From: Ensifer sp. Root278
Lineage (GTDB): Bacteria > Pseudomonadota > Alphaproteobacteria > Rhizobiales > Rhizobiaceae
Direction of reading: 5' to 3'
Length of the DNA stretch: 64,000 bases
Assembly (NCBI RefSeq): GCF_001429285.1
Contig: NZ_LMJJ01000034.1
Span: 303,116-367,115, forward strand
How positions within the stretch are numbered: position 1 is the first letter of the stretch; each line of letters starts with the position of its first letter. The notes under the pieces are model-generated. The model made no database searches, had not been told where the DNA came from, and worked only from the letters and a program-made list of their open reading frames with translations. Positions 28,613 through 37,776 of the stretch are shown in pieces. A program made the position numbers and the translations under genes.

Positions 28613-29545
28613 ATGCAGGCGCTCAGAGACAGCCACCCCACGGCTGCCAATCTCGAGGTACAACTGAAGGACATCAAGAAGCGGCTGCCGCTGCGCGTGC
28701 TTTCGGAAACGGACTGGCAGCATTGGGTCAGCAAGGGCTACGTCATCGTGAGACAGGCGGTGCCGCCGGCCAATGTCGAGCGCCTCGTCGATCTGCTCTG
28801 GCGCTTCGACGAGAAGGATCCGAGCGATCCTTCGACCTGGTATGCGCCGCAGCGGCGCGAGCACAAGATGAAGGAACTCAACAACACCGGCATGCTGGAG
28901 ATCTACAATCACCAGTATCTCTGGGACAACCGGCAGGAGCCGCGCATCTACGGCGCCTTCGTCGACATCTGGGATCGCGAGGATCTGTGGGTGACGATTG
29001 ACCGCGCCAACCTCAATCCGCCGAAGAAGGTGAAGGGTAATCCTGACGGATTCATCCATTGGGATGTCGACACCTCGATCCGGCCTCTGCCGATCGGCGT
29101 TCAGGGCGTGCTGAGCCTGAAGAAACAGGACGGCGACGTCGGCGGCTTCCAATGCGTGCCGGAACTCTTCGAAAACTTCGAAAGCTGGGAGAAGACGCAA
29201 GCTGCCGACCGCGACCCGATGCACCCCGACATGGCCGGTCTCTCGACTGTTAACATCGAGATGGAGGCGGGCGACCTGATGATTTTCAACAGCCTGCTCG
29301 CCCATGGTGTGCGCCCCAACCACTCCGACGACCGTGTGCGGATGGCGCAATATATCTCGATGCATCCGGCGGAATGGGACAATGTCGCCGAGCGCGAGGA
29401 ACGGGTGCGGCTGTGGCGGGAACTCGACCACCCCAAGCGTGACGCCTTTCCCGGCGACCCGCGCCAATGGGAAAAGCTCAATGCCTCCCCCGCCAGCCTC
29501 TCGGATCTCGGCGCCAAGCTTCTCGGAATCACGCCCTGGGCGTGA
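28613..29545 (+). CDS. Phytanoyl-CoA dioxygenase (PhyH) family protein
   Basis: 310 residues. A non-haem Fe(II)/2-oxoglutarate dioxygenase fold with the HxD pair in FIHWDVDTS, the distal iron ligand in SLLAHGVRPN, and the 2-oxoglutarate-binding Arg likely in RVRMAQYIS. The GGFQCVPELFENFE stretch is typical of the PhyH group. The start at 28613 follows GAGGAG. It is divergent from the AraC regulator and probably its target. The substrate is unknown; bacterial PhyH relatives hydroxylate amino acids, ectoine, lipids or secondary metabolites. Confidence 0.88.
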   Translation: MQALRDSHPTAANLEVQLKDIKKRLPLRVLSETDWQHWVSKGYVIVRQAVPPANVERLVDLLWRFDEKDPSDPSTWYAPQRREHKMKELNNTGMLEIYNHQYLWDNRQEPRIYGAFVDIWDREDLWVTIDRANLNPPKKVKGNPDGFIHWDVDTSIRPLPIGVQGVLSLKKQDGDVGGFQCVPELFENFESWEKTQAADRDPMHPDMAGLSTVNIEMEAGDLMIFNSLLAHGVRPNHSDDRVRMAQYISMHPAEWDNVAEREERVRLWRELDHPKRDAFPGDPRQWEKLNASPASLSDLGAKLLGITPWA

Positions 29546-29556
29546 TGCGGCCCGGA

Positions 29557-29604
29557 AGCAATTCCGAGAAGAATGTGAAACGGCTTTCCGTCCGGAGTTG
29601 CGTC
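29557..29604 (-). repeat. RIME-like element, family B, reversed copy
   Basis: Reverse-complement form of the family B core (AGCAATTCCGAG, then ACGGCTTTCCGTCCGGAGTTGCGT by position), moderately diverged. It lies between the convergent PhyH and MOSC genes. Confidence 0.65.
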
Positions 29605-29608
29605 CGAT

Positions 29609-30460
29609 TTAAGCCGAAGCACGCACCTTCATCGGCCAGCGTTCACCGCGCCGGCCGGTGACCTTGACCTCATCGCCAAGCTTGAGGGTGCCTTCGCTGC
29701 GCGGCACCGCGTTCCAGCCGAAGAGCACGCCGGGCACGCGCCGATCGGAGGACATGCGCTTTTCGGCCAGTCCCTGGATCGGGTTGCCGCCAATACGCTC
29801 GCCGGTGATCTGATCCTGTGTCGTCATGATGCAGCGGGCGCAGGGCTTGACGAGATCGAACCGAATGCCGCCGATCTCGACGCTTTCCCAGAAATCCTCA
29901 TCCCAGGCGTCGTCGCAATCGACGAGGATGTTGGTGCGGAACCGGTCCATGCCGACGGGCTCCTGGCCCTTTTCGGCGAGGGTCCGGTTGAGATCGGCGA
30001 GCGAGCCGGTCGTCGTGATCAGGACCGGGAACCCATCGGCAAAGCCGACAGGCGCTGCGGTGCCGGCCCACTCGGCACCGACCAAGCGCTCGGCCGAGGC
30101 GTCCATGTGGGCAAGCTTGACCGGGCGGCCGAACCATGCGGACAGCGTCTCATCCGCCGTATCGTCGGAAACGGCGGCATCGACTTCACTGCCCCAGACC
30201 TGGACGTTCAGCCGGCGATCCGGATCAAAGCGTACCGAGGTTTCCCGGTCGCCCATCCTAAGATGCACACCGCCATCGATGTGGCTGGCTTCGACCTTCG
30301 CCAGCGCCTGCAATTCGCGCTGGGTGATGAAGCGCCCGTCCGGCTCGATCAGCATGAAGCGCCGGTCGCCCTCGACGCCATCGAGGTTGACGGTAACCGT
30401 CTCACGGGCGATGGCGCGGCCGCTTTTCAGCGGATGAATGTTGAGACCGGTCACCTTCAT
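29609..30460 (-). CDS. MOSC-domain protein (MOSC N-terminal beta-barrel plus MOSC)
   Basis: 283 residues from the ATG at 30460, preceded by AAGGAA. The N-terminal beta-barrel begins VTGLNIHPLKSGRAI. The MOSC domain contains the conserved cysteine in KPCARCIMTTQDQ and the GxRIGGNPI-like stretch. Relatives (E. coli YcbX, mitochondrial mARC) use a molybdenum cofactor to reduce N-hydroxylated compounds. Some act with a ferredoxin-type partner domain, which is absent here. Specific substrate unknown. Confidence 0.9.
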   Translation of the reverse strand: MKVTGLNIHPLKSGRAIARETVTVNLDGVEGDRRFMLIEPDGRFITQRELQALAKVEASHIDGGVHLRMGDRETSVRFDPDRRLNVQVWGSEVDAAVSDDTADETLSAWFGRPVKLAHMDASAERLVGAEWAGTAAPVGFADGFPVLITTTGSLADLNRTLAEKGQEPVGMDRFRTNILVDCDDAWDEDFWESVEIGGIRFDLVKPCARCIMTTQDQITGERIGGNPIQGLAEKRMSSDRRVPGVLFGWNAVPRSEGTLKLGDEVKVTGRRGERWPMKVRASA

Positions 30461-30540
30461 GGACAATTCCTTCATGTTCAAAAATAGATTCAAGCGCCTG
30501 ACGATCCGATTCACGGGATAGCGGCAATATCTTGAAAGAA

Positions 30541-31197
30541 TTAGATTTCATCGAGCATCATGGCAAGCACGTCGCGCAGGCGCTCCTCGCGCTCCGCCGC
30601 CAATCGGCGGCCAGCTTCGGTCTTGAAGCCATCGGCCAACCGGAACAGCTTGGTCTCGAAATGATCGATGGCGAACGCCTTGTCATCGAGTTCCCTTGCC
30701 TCCGCCAGCGGATCGAGCGGGTCATAGAGACCGCTGCCCATGCGCCCGGCGATATAGAAGCAGCGGGCGGCGCCGACCATACCGATCGCATCCAGCCGGT
30801 CGGCATCCTGAAGAATCCTCGCCTCCAGCGTCTCCGGTGCAATGTTGGCGGAGAAGCTGTGGGTCAGGATGGCGTGCGCCACGGCGCCGGTCTCTCCCGT
30901 ACCCCAGCCGAGTTCCTGCAGAATGCCGGTCGCCTTCTCCGCCGCCAGACGTGATGCCTGGGTGCGCAAGGGCGAGTTCTTCTCGACCGAGACGCAATCA
31001 TGGAGCAGGACGGCGGCGGCGAGCGAACGCGTATCGCCGCCCTCCTCCGCGTGGATGCGCGCAGCATTCTTCCAGACGCGGATCAGATGCGCGGCATCAT
31101 GCGAGCCGTCATCGGCGGCAAAGGCATGCGGCAGCAGCACCGCGGCGAGATCCTCATGCGGCGCGAAGGCTGCCGCCAGTTTCGAAATATGTGTCAT
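30541..31197 (-). CDS. HD-domain metal-dependent phosphohydrolase
   Basis: 218 residues. Metal ligands lie in DDGSHDAAHLIRVW, AAAVLLHDCVSVEK and LQDADRLDAIG, matching the predicted HD hydrolases of the YedJ type. The SPLRTQASRLAAEKA segment is also typical. It lies 6 bp upstream of no other gene in its own direction, while the DUF2339 gene ends 6 bp before... the HD start side (31204 versus 31197), so the two are probably cotranscribed with DUF2339 first. Substrate unknown, likely a nucleotide. Confidence 0.87.
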   Translation of the reverse strand: MTHISKLAAAFAPHEDLAAVLLPHAFAADDGSHDAAHLIRVWKNAARIHAEEGGDTRSLAAAVLLHDCVSVEKNSPLRTQASRLAAEKATGILQELGWGTGETGAVAHAILTHSFSANIAPETLEARILQDADRLDAIGMVGAARCFYIAGRMGSGLYDPLDPLAEARELDDKAFAIDHFETKLFRLADGFKTEAGRRLAAEREERLRDVLAMMLDEI

Positions 31198-31203
31198 GAC
31201 GTC

Positions 31204-34023
31204 CTATTGCTGTTCGGCAGGATCTGTCGGCGCCGTCGATGCGACGCCGACACCGGACAGGATCTTCTGATAGAAGAGCCCTATCCCGATCAATACCCCG
31301 CCAAGGCCGATGAAGGACAGGGCCCGCAGGAAACCTTCGAGGTTGGACATGTCGATCAGGAACACCTTCAGGACAGCGACGAAGACGAGAACGGCCGAAG
31401 CGATGCGAATGCTCTTGGCATGGAAACGCGAACCGAGCACGAGCAGCAACACGCCCAGCAGCAGCCAGACAACCGAATAGGTGTAGGTCTCCCCCTGCAG
31501 GAAACCCTTCCAATCCGCGATGTCTTCCCCCTGCCATGCACGGCGGACCGTGAGGCTCGCCCAGGCGAAGGCCAGCACAGCGCCGCTGACCGCAAGCGCC
31601 ATGACATAGGGCAACGGCCGCTTGTCACGCGCATACCAGGCCAGCCCCGCATAGCCGAGCCCCGGTAGCAGATAGCCGATCAGCAGGAGATCGAAGAACG
31701 GGATATGACCGAGAAGCTCGCCGCTGAAGTAAGGGTTGAGGCCGAGGAGATGCGCCGAAAGCACCGACAACATCGAAAGTACGCCGAGGCCCATGCCGCC
31801 ATAGCGGAAGACCGGGCTCGGCGACTTCATGTCGAGGCTCATGAAGATCGCCGAGGCGCCGATCGCCAGCAGCGTGTAGATCGACTGCTCGCCGAGCGTC
31901 GGCACAGCGCTGTCGAGCACGCCGCCGTTCATCGCGTGACGCACGAGGATCGCGAGCGTCAAGAGCACGAAGAGACTGGCGAGCGCCTGCAGGAGGTTGC
32001 GTACTCGTGTGTTCGACCAGGATCTCAGGAAATAGGCGGAGCCGGCGAGGAGCGCGGCGGGAATGCCGTAGCCCGGCAGGAGCGCGTTGAAGACAGGCGT
32101 GGTGCCGAGATTGCCAGCACCGACGATCGTCGGCTCCCAGGCGATGCGCCCGAGAACGACCACAGCCGCAGCACCGGTCATCCAGGGCAGGATCGGCCAG
32201 GTGCGGATGCGTGTCGCGAGCGCATAGGCTGTTCCGAGCACGGCAATCGCAAGTGTGGTGACGAGCCCATCGGTCCAGGCATGAAGGGCAAGGACAAAGA
32301 ACGCGAACGAACCGGCGACCAGTAATCCAGCCGTGATATCGCGCGCCTCCGCCTCGCCGCCGCGGCGGTAAAGCCAGTCCACTAACGCGAGCAGCGCGGC
32401 TCCGGCGAAGAGCGAGAACAGGCCGTGCGGCAGATCGAAGGCATAGTTGCCGGTCATCAGGAACGACATCGCCGTCAGGGCGATCGGGACAACCGCGGCG
32501 ATGCCGGCCCAAAGGGTCGAATAATGCGGATGGGTGACGAGGCGGCGCGATAGCACGAAGCCGCCGAGCAACACGAACAGCGCCGCAAGCAGCATTGCCG
32601 TGATCATGGCGGTGCGGCCAGGCAGCACGATCGTCGGCAGAGCGTCGGCAAGCGAGGGATCGAGATAGGCGAGCACGCCACTCAGCGCCGTCAGGCTCCA
32701 GACGCCGGCGACTGCGCCGACGGCGGAAAGTACGGCGGGATAGACCGCCGTCGCTCGCCAGGCTCCCAAGGCAGCGAGGACAGCAATGACAACGGCAAAC
32801 TCCGTCACCGGATACGTCGCCGCGGAAACCGCCGGGCTGATCAGAAGGAGCGCAAGCACCGTGGCGGCGATGGCCGCGGAAATGGAGATTGCCGCATGCG
32901 GCGGGATAAACAACCGTTCCCACTGTCCGGCAACGGCGCCGCGCCGCTGCGCACCCTCAGGCACTTCGGGCGCGGGAGCAGCTTCCGTAGCACCTGGCCA
33001 GACGAGGCCGATGCCGACGATCATCACCAACAGCGCAAATGTGACCGGCAGCGGTTCGAATGGCGAGGCCGCAGTGATATAGGCAAGCCCCCAAAGCCCG
33101 ATGCCGACGTTGGCAAGGGTCGGCACTACCGTCCAAGTCCGCAGCCGCGACGCGAGCAAAGTCGCCAGCCAGACGACCGAGAGGAAACCGAAGAGGACCC
33201 AGGGGCGCGGTTCGTCGCTCGAGACGAGTGCCGGGGTTGCGAGCGAGGCAAGCAGACCGAGGCCGGCGAGCGCCTGCCCATGCAGCAGCGACAGACCAAC
33301 GGTCGCCAGCGAGGTCGCGGCCAGCAGAACGAATGCCGCGCCCGTGCCGATATAGCCGTAGATGCCATAGGCGGCATAGGCGACACCGAACAGGGTGACG
33401 GCACCGGCCGCAGTCAGGATGCCGGGGATCATCGCGTTCTGGAATTCATTGGCGATGACAGGCACCGCACGCCTGCGGATGACCTCCCCTGCGGCCATCA
33501 ACAGGAGGCCGAACAGGGCGGCAAGCGTCAGGCGAACCGCCGGGCTCAGGAGGCCGGCATCAATCGAATATTTGACCATGAAGACGCCGCCGAGCGCGAG
33601 CGCAATGCCGCCGACCCAGACCGCCCAACGCGCGCCGAGGCGGCTTTCCAGGCTTTCGGTCTGACGGAGCGCAGCCGGTACCGGCTGTGGCGCTTCTGTG
33701 CTGGCGGCAATGGTCTCGCCACCCTCGATGTCTTCCGCCGCCTTCTCCACTTCGCCGAAGATCCGGGCACCCTCGCGCGCGCCGGCCGTCAGGCCGATCG
33801 CAGTCTCCTCGACCGTCTCCGGTTCCACCGGCGATTCGGGCGCGGCGGCGAGCTCTTCGGTCGTCGCTTCGGCCTGAACGCCTTCGCCCGATGAGGTCTT
33901 CAGCTTTGCGACCTCGGCCTTCAGCGCGGAGATTTCAGCCCCCAGCCGCTCGGCCGTCTTGCGACCGCCGGCGAAGGCGGAAAGAGCGAGGATAAAGGCA
34001 AGAAAAGCAAAGAGTTCGAACAT
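31204..34023 (-). CDS. DUF2339 large multi-pass membrane protein
   Basis: About 939 residues from the ATG at 34023, with AGGGG upstream. A first hydrophobic helix (LFAFLAFILALSAFAGG) is followed by a short coiled coil (ERLGAEISALKAEVAKLK) and an acidic Glu/Ala/Pro linker to about residue 120. More than twenty hydrophobic helices fill the rest. ARWAVWVGGIALALGGVFMV opens the membrane block and is typical of the DUF2339 family. Function is unknown; a transport or envelope role is a guess from topology. The HD hydrolase gene follows after 6 bp. Confidence 0.88.
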   Translation of the reverse strand: MFELFAFLAFILALSAFAGGRKTAERLGAEISALKAEVAKLKTSSGEGVQAEATTEELAAAPESPVEPETVEETAIGLTAGAREGARIFGEVEKAAEDIEGGETIAASTEAPQPVPAALRQTESLESRLGARWAVWVGGIALALGGVFMVKYSIDAGLLSPAVRLTLAALFGLLLMAAGEVIRRRAVPVIANEFQNAMIPGILTAAGAVTLFGVAYAAYGIYGYIGTGAAFVLLAATSLATVGLSLLHGQALAGLGLLASLATPALVSSDEPRPWVLFGFLSVVWLATLLASRLRTWTVVPTLANVGIGLWGLAYITAASPFEPLPVTFALLVMIVGIGLVWPGATEAAPAPEVPEGAQRRGAVAGQWERLFIPPHAAISISAAIAATVLALLLISPAVSAATYPVTEFAVVIAVLAALGAWRATAVYPAVLSAVGAVAGVWSLTALSGVLAYLDPSLADALPTIVLPGRTAMITAMLLAALFVLLGGFVLSRRLVTHPHYSTLWAGIAAVVPIALTAMSFLMTGNYAFDLPHGLFSLFAGAALLALVDWLYRRGGEAEARDITAGLLVAGSFAFFVLALHAWTDGLVTTLAIAVLGTAYALATRIRTWPILPWMTGAAAVVVLGRIAWEPTIVGAGNLGTTPVFNALLPGYGIPAALLAGSAYFLRSWSNTRVRNLLQALASLFVLLTLAILVRHAMNGGVLDSAVPTLGEQSIYTLLAIGASAIFMSLDMKSPSPVFRYGGMGLGVLSMLSVLSAHLLGLNPYFSGELLGHIPFFDLLLIGYLLPGLGYAGLAWYARDKRPLPYVMALAVSGAVLAFAWASLTVRRAWQGEDIADWKGFLQGETYTYSVVWLLLGVLLLVLGSRFHAKSIRIASAVLVFVAVLKVFLIDMSNLEGFLRALSFIGLGGVLIGIGLFYQKILSGVGVASTAPTDPAEQQ

Positions 34024-34092
34024 GTATACCCCTGACGGTCGCACCGGCGTGCTCGGCGCAACCATACAAACTTTTGTACGCTCGCCAAATCT

Positions 34093-34175
34093 CTACAGCG
34101 CCGCGCGTCTTATCAGACGCACAAAGGTCCCTGTAGCTGCATGTTTTTATCCTGAAATCGAATGGGATTTCAGGA
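34093..34175 (-). repeat. RIME-like element, family A, reversed copy
   Basis: Reverse-oriented version of the family A element: hairpin block first (CTACAGCGCCGCGCG to CCTGTAG), then the small dyad CCTGAAATC (34151-34159) with GATTTCAGG (34166-34174). It lies between the DUF2339 gene and phoX, just before the candidate Pho box. Confidence 0.75.
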
Positions 34176-34217
34176 AACATACAATAGACGGCCGAGCGCT
34201 GTAATCTCTTCACGGAA

Positions 34218-34235
34218 ATGTCGCAGAACTGTCAC
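34218..34235 (+). promoter_or_regulatory. Candidate Pho box upstream of phoX
   Basis: ATGTCGC, four bases, then CTGTCAC: two 7-bp direct repeats spaced 11 bp apart, as in PhoB boxes (consensus CTGTCAT-N4-CTGTCAT). The second repeat is near-perfect and the first is weaker. It lies 77 bp before the phoX start. Confidence 0.5.
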
Positions 34236-34311
34236 CGGGCAACTGGTACAGGCGGATGAACACCGCTGTCTCAGCGCGGTGGTTTCCATCGTTCAACCAG
34301 GAGACCCGATC

Positions 34312-36324
34312 ATGGACAAGCATCTCGGCCAGACGGAAGAGACCGAATTCAAGACGCTGACGGAACGCAGGGAAGAGCTGGAAGACATTGGCCACAACTG
34401 TTCCACCAACCCGACGATGGGCGACATCATCCATCGCCGTTTCTCGCGCCGCTCCTTCATCGGCGGCTCGCTCGCCGTTGCCGCGATTTCGACGACGGTC
34501 AGCCCGCTGGCTCTCCTGACCGCACAAGAAGCACGCGCCGAGGAAGGTTCGCGCTTCGACTTCACCGAGATCGAAGCCGGCGTCGACGAGAAGCACCACG
34601 TCGCCGAGGGTTACGATGCCGACATCCTGCTGCGCTGGGGCGACAAGATCTTCGCGGATAGCCCGGAGTTCGACCCGAAGAACCAGACGGCCGCTGCCCA
34701 GGAAAAGCTGTTCGGCTATAACAACGACTATGTCGGCTTCATTCCGCTCGACGGCAGCGCCGACCATGGCCTCCTGGTCGTCAACCACGAATATACCAAT
34801 GCCGAGCTGATGTTCCCGGCCTTCGCCAGCGTCGTGAAGGAAAAGGTGACGAAGGACGGCAAGGAAGTCGAGGAAGAGAAGGTCGTTCTCGGTGAGTACA
34901 CCAAGAAACTGGTCGACATCGAAATGGCCGCCCATGGCGGCACGATCATCGAGATCCGCAAGGTCGACGGCAAGTGGCAGCCGGTTCTCGACGGCAAGAA
35001 CAATCGCCGCATCACGGTCAACACCGAGATGCAGATCACCGGGCCGGCCGCCGGTCATGACCGCCTGAAGACGCCGTCCGACCCGACGGGAAAGAAGGTG
35101 TTCGGCACGATCAACAATTGCGCCGGCGGGGTCACCGCCTGGGGCACCTACATGATGGCCGAAGAAAACTTCAACGGCTATTTCGGCGGCGAGCTCGCCG
35201 AAGACCACCCGGAGTACAAGCAGCTCAAGCGCCTGGGCGCACCGGGCGGCCAGTACGAATGGGCCTCCTTCTACGACCGTTTCGACGTCTCCAAGGAACC
35301 GAACGAAGCCAATCGCTTCGGCTGGATCGTCGAGGTCGACGCGCTGGATCCGACCTCGGTACCGAAGAAGCGCACCGCACTCGGCCGCTACAAGCACGAA
35401 GGCTGTGAATCGATCGTCAACAAGGATGGGCGCGTCGTGCTCTATTCCGGCGACGACGAGCGTTACGACTATGTCTACAAGTTCGTGACCAAGGGCGCCT
35501 TCAACCCTGATGATCGCGCCGCCAACATGGACCTCTTCGACGAAGGCACGCTCTATGTCGCCAAGTTCGACGAGGACGGCACCGTCACCTGGATGCCGCT
35601 TACCCACGGCGAAGGCCCGCTGACCGAAGCCAACGGCTTCGCCTCGCAGGCGGACGTGCTGATCAACACCCGCTTCGCCGCCGACGCGCTCGGTGCCACC
35701 AAGATGGATCGCCCGGAGGACGTTCAGCCGAACCCGAAGACGGGCAAGGTCTACGTGATGCTGACCAACAACACCAAGCGCAAGGCAGAAGAAGTCGACG
35801 CCGCCAATCCGCGCGCCAAGAACGCTTTTGGCCACATCGTCGAGATCACCGAGACCGACGGCGACTTCGCGTCGCTCAAGAGCCGCTGGGACGTGCTGCT
35901 GAAGTGCGGCGATCCCGCCGTTGCCGAGGTTGGCGCCTCGTTCTCGACGGCGACCACCAAGAACGGCTGGTTTGGCATGCCCGACAACTGCGCCATCGAC
36001 ACCGACGGCCGCCTCTGGGTTTCGACCGACGGCAACAACCAGAAGGAAACTGGCCGCACCGACGGCATCTGGGCGATCGACACGGACGGCAATGCCCGCG
36101 GCACGTCGAAGCTCTTCTTCCGCGTGCCGGTTGGCGCTGAAATGTGCGGTCCCTGCTTCAACCCGACGTCGGACACCTTCTTCCTGGCCGTCCAGCACCC
36201 GGGCGACGCCGGTCTTGCCACTTTCGAGACGCCAGCAACCCGCTGGCCTGATTTTAGGGATGACATGCCGGTGCGCCCGGCCGTCGTCGCGGTGACCAAG
36301 CAGGGCGGCGGCCGTATCGGCTGA
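34312..36324 (+). CDS. phoX: PhoX-family alkaline phosphatase, Tat-exported
   Basis: 670 residues from the ATG at 34312, preceded by AGGAGA. The N-terminal region has the twin-arginine motif SRRSFIGG near residue 43-50 and a hydrophobic stretch ending in ARAEE, so it should be exported folded to the periplasm. The body is a DUF839/PhoX beta-propeller (GFIPLDGSADHGLLVVNHEY, CAGGVTAWGTYMMAEENFNG, YKHEGCESIV, NPKTGKVYVMLTNNT). PhoX enzymes use Ca and Fe to release phosphate from organic phosphoesters under phosphate limitation. A candidate Pho box lies upstream and a terminator downstream. Confidence 0.9.
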   Translation: MDKHLGQTEETEFKTLTERREELEDIGHNCSTNPTMGDIIHRRFSRRSFIGGSLAVAAISTTVSPLALLTAQEARAEEGSRFDFTEIEAGVDEKHHVAEGYDADILLRWGDKIFADSPEFDPKNQTAAAQEKLFGYNNDYVGFIPLDGSADHGLLVVNHEYTNAELMFPAFASVVKEKVTKDGKEVEEEKVVLGEYTKKLVDIEMAAHGGTIIEIRKVDGKWQPVLDGKNNRRITVNTEMQITGPAAGHDRLKTPSDPTGKKVFGTINNCAGGVTAWGTYMMAEENFNGYFGGELAEDHPEYKQLKRLGAPGGQYEWASFYDRFDVSKEPNEANRFGWIVEVDALDPTSVPKKRTALGRYKHEGCESIVNKDGRVVLYSGDDERYDYVYKFVTKGAFNPDDRAANMDLFDEGTLYVAKFDEDGTVTWMPLTHGEGPLTEANGFASQADVLINTRFAADALGATKMDRPEDVQPNPKTGKVYVMLTNNTKRKAEEVDAANPRAKNAFGHIVEITETDGDFASLKSRWDVLLKCGDPAVAEVGASFSTATTKNGWFGMPDNCAIDTDGRLWVSTDGNNQKETGRTDGIWAIDTDGNARGTSKLFFRVPVGAEMCGPCFNPTSDTFFLAVQHPGDAGLATFETPATRWPDFRDDMPVRPAVVAVTKQGGGRIG

Positions 36325-36346
36325 CAAAAGCTGCGATCGCAAAGAA

Positions 36347-36380
36347 GAACGCCGCGCTACTGCGCGGCGTTTCTTGTTTC
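36347..36380 (+). terminator. Rho-independent terminator after phoX
   Basis: A 9-bp GC-rich stem (36349-36357 with 36362-36370) with a 4-nt loop followed by TTCTTGTTTC, 24 bp after the phoX stop. Confidence 0.75.
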
Positions 36381-36394
36381 TGGAGTTTTATTTG

Positions 36395-36501
36395 ACGCCG
36401 CAATTCCGGACGGAAAACCGCTTCGCACTTTTCCTGGAAATGTATTTGAAGCGACGCAATTCCGGACGGAAAACCGCTTCGCACTTTTCCTGGAAATTGC
36501 T
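36395..36501 (+). repeat. Two tandem RIME-like elements, family B
   Basis: Two near-identical units, 36395-36442 and 36454-36501. Both contain GCAATTCCGGACGGAAAACC and CGCACTTTTCCTGGAAAT and are separated by about 11 bp. They fill the convergent gap between phoX and the thioesterase gene. Confidence 0.85.
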
Positions 36502-36503
36502 TC

Positions 36504-37013
36504 TTAACGCCGCAGATTGTCGATCGGGAAGATCGCGCAGGTTTCGGTGCCGTGGGCCAGCAGCTTGCCGTTTCCATCGCGAAGCCAGGCTTCCGAAGTC
36601 GCGATCGTTCGGCCGCGATGCACGATGCGCCCCTCGCAGAAGACCTCGCCCATGCCCGGCAGTAGCGGCCGGACGAGGTTGACCTTGAATTCGACCGTCG
36701 TATAGGCCTCGCCGGGTTTCACCGTGGTGAAAACCGCGCAGCCGAGCGCCGAGTCCATGATCGTCGCCGTCCATCCGCCATGCACCGTGCCGAGCGGATT
36801 GAGATGTTCTTCGGTCGGAAATCCCTTGAAGACCACCCGGCCCTCTTCGACTTCGCTCAGTCCGAACTTCAGCGTCTTCGACATCGGCGGCGCCGGCAGC
36901 TCGCCGCTCAGCAGGTCCTGCATCGCTTTGAGGCCGCCGTCGCGGGCGACGCGGTCGAGCGACAGCACGCCGATGCCGGATACGGACATGCCGGGATAAA
37001 GTTCTTGATACAT
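36504..37013 (-). CDS. PaaI-family hotdog thioesterase
   Basis: 169 residues with the hotdog-fold signature LNPLGTVHGGWTATIMDSAL and the following YTTVEFKVNLVRPL strand, as in the PaaI/YbgC acyl-CoA thioesterases. The active-site Asp is likely in MDSALG. Its acyl-CoA substrate cannot be predicted. It begins 16 bp downstream of recO and is probably cotranscribed with it. Confidence 0.88.
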   Translation of the reverse strand: MYQELYPGMSVSGIGVLSLDRVARDGGLKAMQDLLSGELPAPPMSKTLKFGLSEVEEGRVVFKGFPTEEHLNPLGTVHGGWTATIMDSALGCAVFTTVKPGEAYTTVEFKVNLVRPLLPGMGEVFCEGRIVHRGRTIATSEAWLRDGNGKLLAHGTETCAIFPIDNLRR

Positions 37014-37029
37014 TGATAACTCCTGGGGA

Positions 37030-37776
37030 TCAGGCGGCTGAGGATTGCGCTTTCAGCGCTTTGAGTGCCGCATGGACGAAGCCGTCGCGCGCGGAAGAAA
37101 CGTCGAGGCCGCGCGGCTCATAGACATGGCGGTGGAGGAAGAAGGCGGTCAGGCGGAAGGCGGCGGCAAGGCTGTCGTGATCGGCAGCCCGGCGTGCTTC
37201 GGCGGAAAGGAATTCCGGCAGCGCCAGCATACGGTCGGCATAACGCTCCCCGGCCGAGCGGCAAACCGCCCTGCCCGATTTCGGCGACACATAGACAAGC
37301 TCGGTGCGGGCGCCGGTTGCCACACATTCCGTCAGATCGAGCCCGAAGCCGAGATCGTTGAGAACCGCGAGCTCGAAGCGCACGAACAATTCTCCGGCAT
37401 CGGCCGGATCGGCGAGATGATCGACGATGACAGTCAGCGCCTCGTAGAGATGCGGATGCGGGTCACGCTCAGGCAGCAGCCGCAGGAGTGCTCCGAGCGC
37501 CTGGATGCCATAGACCGAGGTTGCCGTTTCCATCAAACGAGCAGCGCGCAGTTCCACCGGCTCGATGCGGAATTCGCCCATATGCTCGTCAAGCCGCGCG
37601 CGCCAGGTGACTTCCACCGAATTTCCCGGCTGCAACACCGGCTGCATGATGCGCGAGCGGCCCGAGCGCACCATGCCGAGATGCCGGCCGTGGGCGGCGC
37701 TCATGACCTCCACGATGGCAGAGCTTTCGCCGTGCCGTCGTATGCCGAGAATAATAGCCTGATCGCTCCATTGCAT
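37030..37776 (-). CDS. recO: DNA repair protein RecO
   Basis: 248 residues (E. coli 242). RecO helps RecR load RecA on SSB-coated DNA in gap repair. The start at 37776 ([20 protein letters not shown]) matches the family N-terminal OB fold, followed by GMVRSGRSR. The C-terminal helical domain includes [17 protein letters not shown] and a cysteine pair partly kept (CVATG, VCRSAG). In E. coli recO follows rnc-era; here era lies about 12 kb away. Confidence 0.94.
   Translation of the reverse strand: MQWSDQAIILGIRRHGESSAIVEVMSAAHGRHLGMVRSGRSRIMQPVLQPGNSVEVTWRARLDEHMGEFRIEPVELRAARLMETATSVYGIQALGALLRLLPERDPHPHLYEALTVIVDHLADPADAGELFVRFELAVLNDLGFGLDLTECVATGARTELVYVSPKSGRAVCRSAGERYADRMLALPEFLSAEARRAADHDSLAAAFRLTAFFLHRHVYEPRGLDVSSARDGFVHAALKALKAQSSAA

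Noticed and set aside
34210..36342. 710-codon open frame antisense to phoX
   Set aside because: Overlaps phoX along its full length and shows no recognisable domain; phoX has Tat signal, ribosome site and family motifs.
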